Below, in pieces: positions 45,018-53,637 of a stretch of 64,000 bases of DNA. Origin of the DNA: Actinernus sp. WN-2022 (Eukaryota; Cnidaria; Anthozoa; Actiniaria; Actinernidae). Under the pieces are notes generated by a model that was not told where the DNA came from, ran no database searches, and worked only from the letters and a program-made list of their open reading frames with translations. Each line of letters opens with the position of its first letter. Position 1 is the stretch's first letter. The stretch lies in NCBI GenBank assembly GCA_030867875.1, contig JAOWCC010000019.1, positions 108,442,047 to 108,506,046 on the forward strand, written 5' to 3'. The translations under genes were made by a program, and so were the position numbers.

Positions 45018-45683
45018 ATGGTGATCTTAAATGTCACCACCACCTCGGCTGACCATACGGTCTACTTCGACGATCCAATTCTTATCAATAATATTTCGCT
45101 ACTCGAAACCACCATTGAGAACAGTTGGTTGAATCTAAAAGAGAAGGCCACGTTTCAGTGGGAAGTCAAGGGCGTGGGGTTCCCATACACGATCAATCTA
45201 GGGAATCATAAGATAACTACATTAATGGATCGCTTAGCACCTGCAGTCAATGCTGACATCATTAAATTTATAGACATATCCAGTAAAAAGTATTGGACCC
45301 TAGATGTGAAGAAACCAATCAAGTTCAGTAAAAATCTCTGCGAAATATTGGGTATCAAAGGAAACGAAGACGAGGATGGAAACGTAACATTAAAAGTGAG
45401 AGAATACGACCTGATAATGGAATATATCCAAACAATATATATCCACTGTGATGCGGTGGATTCCAAATTCTCACTCCTTGAGGGAAAACGCTCGACTGTA
45501 CTAGCTAGCTTTAACGTAGAAGGCTCCTGGTTTAACAGAAAGACCTATCATTTGATGGAATCAACGAAAATCCAAACTCTAGGAACAATGCGGAACAGCC
45601 TTCGACTGACTGTTCGCGATGACAAAAATAATATCATGGACTTCCGTGGTCGACCCCTACGATACGTATTGAAGATTGAGTAA
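45018..45683 (+). CDS. Minor capsid (penton-like, single jelly-roll) protein
   Basis: 221 residues, beta-rich: VYFDDPILINNISLLETTIEN, KATFQWEVKGVGFPYTI, YIHCDAVDSKFSLLEGKRS and VLASFNVEG. It ends LRLTVRDDKNNIMDFRGRPL then RYVLKIE. The CDxVDS..LLEGKxSxVLASF and NSLRLxVRD..G..DFRGRP blocks match the Polinton minor capsid family as I know it. The outer copy has exactly the same length. Would form the vertices with the major capsid protein. Confidence 0.8.
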   Translation: MVILNVTTTSADHTVYFDDPILINNISLLETTIENSWLNLKEKATFQWEVKGVGFPYTINLGNHKITTLMDRLAPAVNADIIKFIDISSKKYWTLDVKKPIKFSKNLCEILGIKGNEDEDGNVTLKVREYDLIMEYIQTIYIHCDAVDSKFSLLEGKRSTVLASFNVEGSWFNRKTYHLMESTKIQTLGTMRNSLRLTVRDDKNNIMDFRGRPLRYVLKIE

Positions 45684-45702
45684 GTCATATGTATAATATG
45701 CG

Positions 45703-46326
45703 ATGGCAAGCGATTCGATTCAAACAATTCCAACGGCGCCGATCTATCCCAATCTACGTTCATCTGAAACCGTTTTGTCTGGAGATAGCTTTCGGCTACA
45801 AAAAGTATGTGACACACTTGCTGAACTCGAACGGCAGGCAAAGCACTACGAAGTCGTTCGTAAGAAATATGCCCGAGCGCGTGGTATTGTTCACGGGGTT
45901 GCTGTGGCCACAGGTAGCTTGAGTGGTGCATTATCCGCTATGGCGTTGGGCTTGACATTTACGGGAATCGGGATACCTGTGGGTATTTCATTAGGAAGCA
46001 TCGGGTTCGTTTGTGCCGTCATTTCGGCCTCGATGTCTATCGCAAGTAAGAAACTTGGCATTCGCGTCTCGAAGCACGAAAAGACCGTTATGTTGGCAAA
46101 GGCTAAAGCCAATTCCGTGGAAGTCAAAGTCTCAAAGGCTCTAGCCGATGGTAATATTTCAGAAGCCGAGTTCGGAAGTGTTATCGATGAAAGATCGAAA
46201 TACGAATCACTCAAGCTCGAAATACGACAAAAAAATAGGCAAGAAAGAGGGTCAAAAAACCTAGAACAACTTCGCTCGGAGATCCGAAAGGAAATGAGAG
46301 CAAAACTTGGCAGTCTAGTGGGATAA
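45703..46326 (+). CDS. 207-aa membrane protein, conserved Polinton family
   Basis: Polar N-terminus (SIQTIPTAPIYP), a helix HYEVVRKKYARARGIVHG, then two adjacent membrane segments (VAVATGSLSGALSAMALGL and GIPVGISLGSIGFVCAVISA). The C-terminal half is long and charged (SKKLGIRVSKHEKTVMLA, IRKEMRAKLGSLVG). The same architecture is very common in cnidarian Polintons from memory. Directly follows the minor capsid gene (19-bp gap). Function unknown, likely virion membrane. Confidence 0.75.
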   Translation: MASDSIQTIPTAPIYPNLRSSETVLSGDSFRLQKVCDTLAELERQAKHYEVVRKKYARARGIVHGVAVATGSLSGALSAMALGLTFTGIGIPVGISLGSIGFVCAVISASMSIASKKLGIRVSKHEKTVMLAKAKANSVEVKVSKALADGNISEAEFGSVIDERSKYESLKLEIRQKNRQERGSKNLEQLRSEIRKEMRAKLGSLVG

Positions 46327-46829
46327 GAATCAACATCTCCTATGAAAGAAACCATAACGGAGTCTATTTTAACTTCACTAAGAAAATCGTATAAATTACT
46401 GCGCTAAGAACAGATGCTCTTAGTTCGTATAAATTACCGTGTTGTTTTGCGATTCGTATGCAGATTTTTGTCTAGTCACGTCAAACTATGTCACGGGGGC
46501 AGGTGAAATAAAAATTGTCTGAGTCGTACGTAAATTTTAGGGTCGCCAAACTTTTTTGCATTCCTTAGCGCCCCAGTTTCACTTGTTCGAGCAAAATCGG
46601 GGCGCTCAGGAATTTTAGGGGGAACTCAGGAATGTATGTATTCATCCCCCTTGGCTTATGCAATGGATGTGGTTCGTATGTAGATTTCTGCCAGCCATAA
46701 TTAACATACGGCAGCTGCTCTGCCAAACGTAAATACGAATTCCGCTCTCAAAGGACTTTTAGTCATTTAGGATAGGTCGAAATCAAAAAAGCATTTAGAA
46801 ATAAACTAGTACAAGGTATACATCGCGCG
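46327..46829. other. Non-coding region with repeated tcgtat motifs
   Basis: 500 bp without a gene. It holds two copies of tcgtataaattac around a small hairpin (ctaagaac/gctcttag), several tcgtatg/acg(c/t)a(g/a)attt copies, and the GC-rich stem-loop listed separately. The matching region of the outer element is similarly non-coding, so it may be regulatory or replication-related. Confidence 0.4.
46560..46613. other. Conserved GC-rich stem-loop (inner)
   Basis: Arms attccttagcgccccagttt and aaaatcggggcgctcaggaat around acttgttcgagc. The same stem motif (attcct..gcgcc / ggcgcttaggaat) occurs at 57361-57464 in the outer Polinton, in the same position after the 207-aa-type gene. Confidence 0.6.
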
Positions 46830-47270
46830 ATGCCTGAGACGATAACTTGTAGTTGGTTAATGCGAGGCAAGGACACGAAATGTATAAGGAAGATTTCGAA
46901 GGTGTCAGAATATTGTGCTCAACACGACTATCAGATACGAAGAGGAGCCACTCCATTCGGTCCGTGTCATAAATGCGGTCGTGGTTGTCGAACTAGTTAC
47001 GGACTTTGTACGACGTGTGGTGCACGACGCCAACGTGAACTTAGTGGAGAGAAACGCAAAATCAAGAATCACTTCTCTAAAGTATTGGAAGAATTGAAAG
47101 ACCGTAAGGCTCGTAAAAACATAGAGGGCTTCGCATATCCATGTCGTAAATGCGATCGTGATTGTCGAACTAGCTACAGACTTTGTACAACGTGTAGTGC
47201 ACCACTACGACGTGAACTTATCAAAAGAAAATCGCTTCTCGAAAGTACTGGCAGAATCGAAGTACCGTAA
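46830..47270 (+). CDS. Cys-rich zinc-binding-like small protein, duplicated domain
   Basis: 146 residues. Starts TCSWLMRGKDTKCIRK and YCAQHDYQIRRGA (C..C..C..H pattern). It then has two copies of a Cys4 knuckle: CHKCGRGCRTSYGLCTTCG and CRKCDRDCRTSYRLCTTCS, each followed by R-R-EL. Likely a small nucleic-acid-binding or regulatory factor. The outer homolog (57643-57939) has a single knuckle and lies on the opposite strand. An A/T-flanked hairpin follows the stop. Confidence 0.6.
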   Translation: MPETITCSWLMRGKDTKCIRKISKVSEYCAQHDYQIRRGATPFGPCHKCGRGCRTSYGLCTTCGARRQRELSGEKRKIKNHFSKVLEELKDRKARKNIEGFAYPCRKCDRDCRTSYRLCTTCSAPLRRELIKRKSLLESTGRIEVP

Positions 47271-47317
47271 GACTCATGGAGAAGTAGAGGGCTCGCTAAG
47301 GGCTTTCGAATGGCAGT

Positions 47318-47379
47318 AAAAAAAAAAAGGAAAAAATGAAGAGAGACGAACTGACAGTTTCTCTTCATTTTTTTTTTTT
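47318..47379 (+). terminator. A/T-flanked hairpin 3' of the Cys-rich gene
   Basis: 17-bp arms aaaaaatgaagagagac (47331-47347) and gtttctcttcatttttt (47357-47373), between a long A run and a long T run, 48 bp after the stop codon at 47270. The one non-Watson-Crick pair is G-U in the plus-strand RNA and A-C in the other, again fitting the sense transcript. Confidence 0.5.
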
Positions 47380-47386
47380 GCCTCGT

Positions 47387-47653
47387 TGTTGGCAACGAAT
47401 GGAAAAACTGACAACATTTCAAGCCTTATTTTCTTTCTTGTTCACGGTCTATGAAGTCAAAAAATGGATAAGTAGGTCAAAGAATGTTATCGCTGTAAGA
47501 CAGCATTTTAACCAATTATGCTTCCAGTAGTATACGTGGAGGAAAAATGATGCCATTTTTTTTGTTAACGTAGGGGAGGCCTGAGGTTTGAACGAAGGCC
47601 TCCACTACGTTAACGAAAAAAACGGGTATCATTTTAACTCCACCTATACTACT
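47387..47653 (-). repeat. Right TIR of inner Polinton
   Basis: Inverted copy of 32199-32465, by eye without differences, including the 128-bp terminal palindrome at 47526-47653. Confidence 0.95.
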
Positions 47654-47658
47654 CCTTC
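47654..47658. repeat. Target site duplication, inner Polinton (right)
   Basis: ccttc directly after ctatactact; matches 32194-32198. Confidence 0.9.
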
Positions 47659-49231
47659 GCTGACTGGCTACGATATTACAATGACTTGGATGTAGCCCCG
47701 TTCCTAGAGGCCCTCAAGAAGATGCGTAACTTCTACCACGAGAAGGGCATAGATATATTGAAAGATGCAGTATCTATCCCTGGAGTCTCCCTACAGTTTC
47801 TTCTTCGAGGTAGTGTAGAGCGTGGAGCCGAGCTGTATGCCCCAAAAGCTTAGGCCTACCATATGCTCAAAGGGGCTGTCGTGGGAGGTCCAGGCATAGT
47901 GTTCACCCGATGCCATGAAGCAGGAGTATCTAAGATCAGCAGCCATCAGTCGGGACCCAAACTTTGTCGCAAGGTTCTTGGCTATGATGCCAATGCCCTA
48001 TATCTTTCGACTATGGCACACGAAATGCCTTGTGGAAAAGAAAAGGTTGTCCACTACGACGAGCCCGGCCCAGCCGCCGAAGGACTTGCTCGATGTCTGC
48101 GGAACGGATCGTGGTTTGGTTTCGCAGAGGTCGACATTGAGATCCCTAGAGCATTGTGGAAGAAATTTGAGGAGATGCCTCCCTTCTTCTACAATCGGGA
48201 AAATCCCAAAAGAAGCAATCCCTCCAGAAATGTTGGCCTACCTCGAGAAGACAGGTCGAAAGAGATCTAATGAAAAGAAGCTAGTTGGGAGTCTCTCTGG
48301 AAAGAGGTTGCTGCTCTATGCTCCTCTTCTCCGTTGGTATCTAGATCACGGGGCAGTGATGACTGCTGTTTACCGCACAATAGACTACGAACCTAAAAAA
48401 GTCTTTGAATGGTTTGTGGACCAAGTCACCGAAGCGCGACGTACAGGAGATGTAGAAAAAAGTAAAGCCTTGCTGGCAGATGTGTTCAAGCTACTTGGAA
48501 ATAGCGCCTACGGAAAGTTGATTGAAGCTTTGGAGCGACAAACTAATGTTACCTACACCAAAGATGAGAAGATTGTGGACAAAGCTTTGCGGAGTGCCTG
48601 GTTCGCAGACCTGGAGGAGATTGGTGATGCCTATGAGCTCGAGAGTCGAAAAAATCAGATCCGAATCAAACGGCCTTTCCAAGTAGGTATCGCCGTGTAT
48701 CAGCTTGCCAAGCTGCGTATGCTCGAGTTCTACTACGACTTCCTCGACAAGTACATCGATCGTCAGGATTTCGAATACATCCAGATGGATACGGACAGCG
48801 CGTACATTGCCATCTCAGGCAACAGCATCGACGAAGTGGTACGACCAGAATTGCACAAGGAGTTCGCAGCTTGCCGAAAGGATTGATTAGCCTGGGACAA
48901 GTGGAGCAGTCGTACACCAGGCCTCTTCAAACTAGAGTTCGAAGGACAGCGCGCCATTGCCCTCTGCTCTAAGGCCTACTATGTAGATGTAGGGGCTAGT
49001 CGGAAATATTCCACCAAAGGTATGTCGAAGCGGCACAACGATGTTTCGTGGGATCGATTCAAAGCAGCACTCCAGGGTAGTATCGATCTAGCAACGAACC
49101 GAGGCTTCCGCTTGCTGCCAGAAAGTATGGCGACCTATGAACAGCAGAAGCTTGGGCTTTCAGCTTACTACGATAAGAGGCGGGTTCTGCCAGACGGCAT
49201 CCACACCGAGCCTATAGAGTACAGTCTTTAA
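47659..49231 (+). pseudogene. Outer Polinton DNA polymerase B, 3' part
   Basis: Continues the gene interrupted at 32193. Exonuclease motif III (YYNDLDVAPF), then polymerase motifs A (YDANALYLS), B (LLGNSAYGK), C (MDTDSAY) and KxY (SKAYY) are all recognisable. Breaks: a TAG near 47851 where the intact copy has Glu, a one-base insertion near 48199, and a TGA near 48884 where the intact copy has Trp. Roughly 80% of residues match the inner copy by eye. Confidence 0.93.
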
Positions 49232-49269
49232 GCTACCTATTAGAGTTATCTACTAATCAAAGAAAAGGT

Positions 49270-50205
49270 ATGGATGATCCTCTTGGCCTGCTTGGCAATC
49301 TTAAGCTGCCTAGCAGTTTTTTGTGTTTTGACCTTCCACAACTAAAACACCCAGCACACAACGAAGTTTGCCCCGAATGTCTCTGTCCAATGGAAGTGCG
49401 AGGAATAGAATCCATATGCCCAATCTGTAATTGCATTGGCGAGGAGATCGCATTGAGTACCTGTATACGCGAAGTAGACTATACCGTCCCACGGTTGCGT
49501 ATCGTAGGTCCAAATAGCTCTTGGTACCAACGCGATCTAGATCGCACGATCCCAGTTCAGAAATCGCAACACCGTATGATCATGCAGGAACTACTGGCAT
49601 ACAACACCGCCTATAGCCAAAATTACAAGCTATCATTTCCCACGAACGTATTGGAGATCGTGACTGAAGGATACAACCAAGTGCAGAAAGTTTGTTTTAA
49701 GCGTAGCCACAGGAAGCGAACTATTTTGGCTGCGCTACTTTACTACGCGTGCATATACCTCAAGTTCATTCGCTCTAAGAGCGAGGTTGCTCGCTTCATG
49801 CAACTCAACATCCTAGGTATTGCTCGCGGCGATGACTTTCTGCGCTCGCTACATGCTGACGGTAAAATCGAAATCGACTTGAATGCCGATCGAATAGCTC
49901 CTCATATAGCAACAATTTTTACTAGCCTCGAGCTGGCCTCAGAACTACAAAAGATAGTCTATGAGGTTGTTAGTACAGCAATTAAAGCCCATATTGGTAC
50001 TCGTTCCGTACTACGCCGCAAAGTCGTGGGAGCAAGTTACGAGGTGCTACGGCGTACAGGAGCACGAATCGATCTCAACGACTTCGTCAAACGATGTGGT
50101 GTTCGCAAAAGCGCAATCGTACGCTTTACCAATGAGTTGCTTGCTTACCATTCCTATTTTGAGCCCATCTATAAGAAACATGGACTAGCGTCTGGGAACA
50201 AATAG
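49270..50205 (+). CDS. TFIIB-like transcription factor, outer Polinton only
   Basis: 311 residues, uninterrupted. An N-terminal zinc ribbon with C34-x2-C37 (CPEC) and C50-x2-C53 (CPIC), as in TFIIB. The region 108-205 looks like a first cyclin fold: FKRSHRKRTILAALLYYACI then IRSKSEVARFMQLNILGIAR. The region 212-305 looks like a second: IAPHIATIFTSLELASELQK, IGTRSVLRRKVVGASYEVLR and LNDFVKRCGVRKSAIVRFTN. Such proteins recruit RNA polymerase to promoters; African swine fever virus and some other large DNA viruses have one. A poxvirus VLTF3-type factor is the main alternative. It sits 38 bp after PolB and overlaps the convergent integrase by 21 bp. Confidence 0.72.
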   Translation: MDDPLGLLGNLKLPSSFLCFDLPQLKHPAHNEVCPECLCPMEVRGIESICPICNCIGEEIALSTCIREVDYTVPRLRIVGPNSSWYQRDLDRTIPVQKSQHRMIMQELLAYNTAYSQNYKLSFPTNVLEIVTEGYNQVQKVCFKRSHRKRTILAALLYYACIYLKFIRSKSEVARFMQLNILGIARGDDFLRSLHADGKIEIDLNADRIAPHIATIFTSLELASELQKIVYEVVSTAIKAHIGTRSVLRRKVVGASYEVLRRTGARIDLNDFVKRCGVRKSAIVRFTNELLAYHSYFEPIYKKHGLASGNK

Positions 50206-51207
50206 GATCCCCTTCGGCGGCAGTTCTGTATCCCTAGGTACCACTTGTAGCTCTTCGCGTACGAACCCTCGCTTAGGAGCTTGCTTTGCAAGGTAGTACA
50301 GAACGGGCTGTCCAGAAGATACTACGCTTCGCGAAATACCGTATTTCTTCAAACTCCATACAGGAACAGTTGCCCGTCGGGCTCCACCTTCCAGCTCACC
50401 TGGCGCATACAGATATCGAACGAGAACATCGAATGGCAGGCGCTTTTCGTAGAATCCAACAGGCCGCGAATATGTAGGTACTTTTACATCCACTTGATTG
50501 TCCTCCTGACCAGCGATGGCCTTCGAAGGCTCCTTTCCTGTCAGTCTAGTCACCTCACTATTCATGGCCTTGATGACTGCAGGTAATCGCCGAACCCACT
50601 CTCTGGATAGAGCCTCTGATCCTTCCGAAGTAAGCACCAACTCCTGGGCATATTGATATCCAAACAATCTCTCAGCCAGTGTCCTGTTTGCTCGCTCAAT
50701 GAATCCTTGCGCCCGGTGATTACCTACCTCGCCTCGTTCAACCTTCGTACCATGTCGCTCCAAAGTTCCAGACATACGTCCCATGAACTCCCTTCCAGGA
50801 TCGACCTGTAACAGTTTTGGCCATGTCAATGGACCGCGCTTATAGATTCTTTCGAACGCTGCAGCCACTTCGCCACTATCTATCGAGGTCAATGGTTCTG
50901 CTTCTTTGTAGCGTGAGGCTATATCGATCACAACGAGGGCATATTTGTATAGCTTCGAACGAACCCGACCATGTGGTAGGAAAAGGAGATCAGCTTGGTG
51001 CACCTCGTTTGGCTTCGAGACTGTCCAGTGGGGTCTTGGAATTTCCTGTGGACTAGGTAGGAACATTTGCCATAGGGCTTCCTTTTCCAACCACACCTTT
51101 GCAACATCCTCCGACACTCCTACAGCAGTTGCGAGCTTACCCACAGCAGCATAACCTTTCCAGTATCCCTCAGGACCATAGTAGGTATTTGCAAGTCGAG
51201 CCTCCAT
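50185..51207 (-). CDS. Outer Polinton integrase
   Basis: 340 residues from MEARLANTYYGPEGYW, fully open although PolB and the ATPase are not. The DDE residues are present (VHQADLLFL, LQVDPGREF, GFIERANRTL). C-terminal SH3/chromo-like block PVWSLKKYGISRSV. Clearly the ortholog of the inner gene. The frame continues upstream to 51237, but MEARL matches the inner start best. Confidence 0.93.
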   Translation of the reverse strand: MEARLANTYYGPEGYWKGYAAVGKLATAVGVSEDVAKVWLEKEALWQMFLPSPQEIPRPHWTVSKPNEVHQADLLFLPHGRVRSKLYKYALVVIDIASRYKEAEPLTSIDSGEVAAAFERIYKRGPLTWPKLLQVDPGREFMGRMSGTLERHGTKVERGEVGNHRAQGFIERANRTLAERLFGYQYAQELVLTSEGSEALSREWVRRLPAVIKAMNSEVTRLTGKEPSKAIAGQEDNQVDVKVPTYSRPVGFYEKRLPFDVLVRYLYAPGELEGGARRATVPVWSLKKYGISRSVVSSGQPVLYYLAKQAPKRGFVREELQVVPRDTELPPKGILFVPRR

Positions 51208-51267
51208 TATATCTACGCTATACGCCAAAAACTTCAATAAGCAGAAAAAAGGTCGTTTTAAAAAAAG

Positions 51268-51681
51268 TTACAGCCAGCGACTGACAGCATAGCCAGTGGC
51301 AAGCATTCCACCACCAACAAAAAACAACTCGCCTGTCTTCTGTGCACTTGATGGGCGATAGTAGTCGGAGAAAATAGGTTCATGCAGTGATGGTATGCGG
51401 TGTAGCCCCACGTGCACAGTATTGTATAGCGCGAGAGCACTGTCCCCATTGTGGAGAACCTCATAAGAATAACTCTGCAGACGGTCCTGTTCTCGGACTC
51501 AGTCAGCTAATTGGTCACGGTGCTTCTGGAAAGTTGCCCAGTCTGCCTGATACTTCTCGAGAGCCTCATCGTGTCTCTTTTTCTCTGCAGCCGCCTCAGC
51601 GGGATCTATATCGGTTAATTTCTTGACAAGGTAGCTTCCCCCTGTGAAGGCCCCTGCGTTGAGTGCGGCTCCAACAATCAT
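51268..51681 (-). pseudogene. 138-aa-type membrane protein, outer copy (stop)
   Basis: Homolog of 38754-39170: hydrophobic start (IVGAALNAGAFTGGSYL), KRHDEALEKYQADWATF, and after an in-frame TGA at 51499-51501 the conserved ALALYNTVHVGLHRI and a C-terminal hydrophobic end. The TGA stands where the inner copy has Trp (TGG). One point mutation only, so decay is recent or partial. Confidence 0.8.
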
Positions 51682-51708
51682 CGTAATTGCGGTAGCAAGA
51701 ATGACTAG

Positions 51709-51930
51709 CTACGCACTCTTTGGGATTAGCTTTTGGGCCTCGAGATATTGCTTGGCGGCAACACCACCAGCCAATACAGCTGTCTACTTCACGTAATTCA
51801 AGACTGAAGCCGAAGGATCACTAAGCATGGACTCCTTGGTCAACTGTTTTGCGATGAACCCAATGCCCGCAGCGATTCCAGTCAATATAGCAGCGTCTGT
51901 TACCGTTTTCATCAACTTGTTCTCCACCAT
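51709..51930 (-). pseudogene. 80-aa-type membrane protein, outer copy (stop)
   Basis: Starts MVENKLMKTVTDAAILTG; two hydrophobic segments as in 39174-39416. An in-frame TAG at 51784-51786 replaces the conserved Trp before TAVLAGGVAAKQYL. Otherwise open. Confidence 0.75.
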
Positions 51931-51979
51931 TATCGTAGGGTATATGACCTATTGTTCTAGTCTTCAAATGATGTACCAT

Positions 51980-52438
51980 CTACTCCATTTTCGGCAACCC
52001 GCTTACTGGGGGTACTGTGCGTGGATCGGGAGCACTTGGTGTACAACAGTGCTCGAGGCGTTTCGTGTTCTTCTTCTTGTATTGATAGTACACCCCTATC
52101 AATGCCACGACTACGCCGATAGCTGCAAGTGCGGTGTTAGTAGACACGTTCTTGAACCAGCTGGATTCAGCCACCTTACTTTCGCACACCGACTCACGAT
52201 TCAATGCCTCTTCACCTTCGCGCATCAACTCGCGATTCAATGCCTCTCTAGCACGGCGGTTGCTTTCTGCCAATGCTTTTCCAGCAGCGACACGCTTGGG
52301 ATCTTTTTTCTCAGTAGTCAGGGAGTTTGCAGTGATCCGATCCATCTGTTCCGCCATCTTGTTGCAGGGATTTACAGTGATCCGATCCATCTGTTCCGCC
52401 ATTTTGTTGAGATATATCAATAGGTAGTATGTCTTCAA
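51980..52438 (-). CDS. 118-aa-type membrane protein, outer copy with duplicated N-terminus
   Basis: Open, 152 residues. The N-terminus contains two copies of NKMAEQMDRIT from a DNA duplication of about 45 bp (52334-52420). It shares DPKRVAAGKALAESNRRARE and the membrane segment LAAIGVVVALIGVYYQYK with the inner copy. A second internal near-duplication (ALNRE) is also visible. The true start may be one of the later Met residues. Confidence 0.65.
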   Translation of the reverse strand: MKTYYLLIYLNKMAEQMDRITVNPCNKMAEQMDRITANSLTTEKKDPKRVAAGKALAESNRRAREALNRELMREGEEALNRESVCESKVAESSWFKNVSTNTALAAIGVVVALIGVYYQYKKKNTKRLEHCCTPSAPDPRTVPPVSGLPKME

Positions 52439-52928
52439 TAGGTTGATTTCTAGAAATAACTACGTGACCAGCTACGTGTAACACGGCACTAGCCATAGCC
52501 ACGAAGCGTCCTGCTTTAAGAGACAACAAGCCAGCCGCAGCACAGATCTCATTGCGAACTAGGCGGTCTTCTTGTGGGTCCTTAAGAAGGGCTTGTTGAT
52601 CATCTAGAGTAACTAGGTGAGCAACTACACGAGTAGCTATCCGCATCGCACCATCGACTAGACACTCTGTTATTTGCTTAGCTCGAACGGCATGGTACCT
52701 TCTATGTAACCGCTCTACATCTTCCTCAGTTAGTCTAGAAATGTCTCCTAGAGAGAAATTTTCCCCTAGATATTATTTTGTGGTACCTGTTACAGCCAAA
52801 ATAGCACGTTCTTCCCGATGATCCTTTTCAGAGGAATCGGTTACGATGGCATCCGAATTGATTGCCTCTGCCTGGGGTGGACCTGTTAAGTCCTCACCCA
52901 ATAGGACGGCTATTTCATCATCATCCAT
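52311..52928 (-). pseudogene. 189-aa-type protein, outer copy (stop)
   Basis: Homolog of 39747-40316, starting MDDDEIAVLLGEDL. Conserved YLGENFSLGDIS and LVRNEICAAAGLLSLKAGRF. An in-frame TAA at 52773-52775 stands where the inner copy has Glu. Overlaps the ATPase end as in the inner element. Confidence 0.75.
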
Positions 52929-53551
52929 GATATACTTCAGGTGCAGGCAGCTCTAATACGACTGCAAAGGGATGTCTCAAACAAAAGCATATGCGAGCAA
53001 ACTTGTGGGCCTGGAGCTCCGAGACCAACGTCTTTTTCTCATCCACCTCTACGCCTCCACCCTAGTCCTCGAAGAGCCTTTTTCCATCCAGAGCTGACGC
53101 CGTATGAAAGGTCACTACCATAGCTACGTTTTCGCGGAAGGGTTTGCAGATACTCGTGAGTTGTTGGGTGAGCACCCAAACAGAAATACCAATGTGACGA
53201 GCAGAAAAGGCCAGTTCCACGAGCTTGTCAGTTCTTCTTTTTACATCCTTTGAGGCAGCACAATCGTCGAGGATGAGTAGGGTATTGGTCCCTTTCCAAA
53301 ATGTGGCACAAACATGCAGTGCGGCATTGATAGCATCCTGCGGAGGTGACATAACAAAGAAACGAGGGTCTCGATTGGCAAATCCACGATAGGTTTTGTT
53401 GTGGGCATATGTGGGACAGATCAATACTATGTAGTCGAACTTCCCACGAAATGCGCCACGAAGCTGCTCCACGAGAAAAGCCGTTTTTCCCGCAGTTTGT
53501 AGGCCCTACTACGAGGGCATTGAATGGGATATGTTCTACCAAGGCATCCAT
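52921..53551 (-). pseudogene. Packaging ATPase, outer copy (frameshift in Walker A)
   Basis: Starts MDALVEHIPFNALVVGPTNCGK, then loses frame through one extra base inside the Walker A codons (~53488). The rest is open in the shifted frame: LLILDDCAAS (Walker B) and VLTQQLTSI. A TAG near 53062 replaces a Tyr codon before the GGG block. Inactive. Confidence 0.88.
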
Positions 53552-53552
53552 G

Positions 53553-53637
53553 TTAATATGTTATATTCTGTAGGGCTCCATTCAATACCGTGAGCTGAGC
53601 ATCTGCCAGTACGAAGATGTGCATGTTTACAGTGCCA
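53553..53637 (-). pseudogene. Major capsid protein stub, outer copy
   Basis: Only the last ~27 codons remain: NMHIFVLADAQLTVLNGAL and a final NITY stop, matching the end of the inner capsid gene. At about 53637 homology switches to the middle of the divergent 347-aa-type gene. One deletion therefore removed most of the capsid gene, the divergent promoter and the first half of that neighbour (about 1.5 kb compared with the inner element). Confidence 0.85.

Larger units (their letters stand above)
32199..47653. mobile_element. Inner Maverick/Polinton, apparently intact
   Basis: 15,455 bp, a normal Polinton length, inserted within the polymerase gene of the outer Polinton just before its exonuclease motif III. 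Ends are agtagtatag and ctatactact. The TIRs of 267 bp look identical by eye, which implies recent insertion. It carries 15 genes, all open: PolB(+), integrase(-), SSB-like(-), five small genes and the ATPase and MCP (-), membrane protein(+), tail-anchored(-), conserved 340-aa protein(-), minor capsid(+), membrane protein(+), Cys-rich protein(+). Confidence 0.95.

Noticed and set aside
53617..53637. ATG at 53617 as the genuine start of the outer membrane protein
   Set aside because: These codons are antisense of the capsid stub and arose by deletion.
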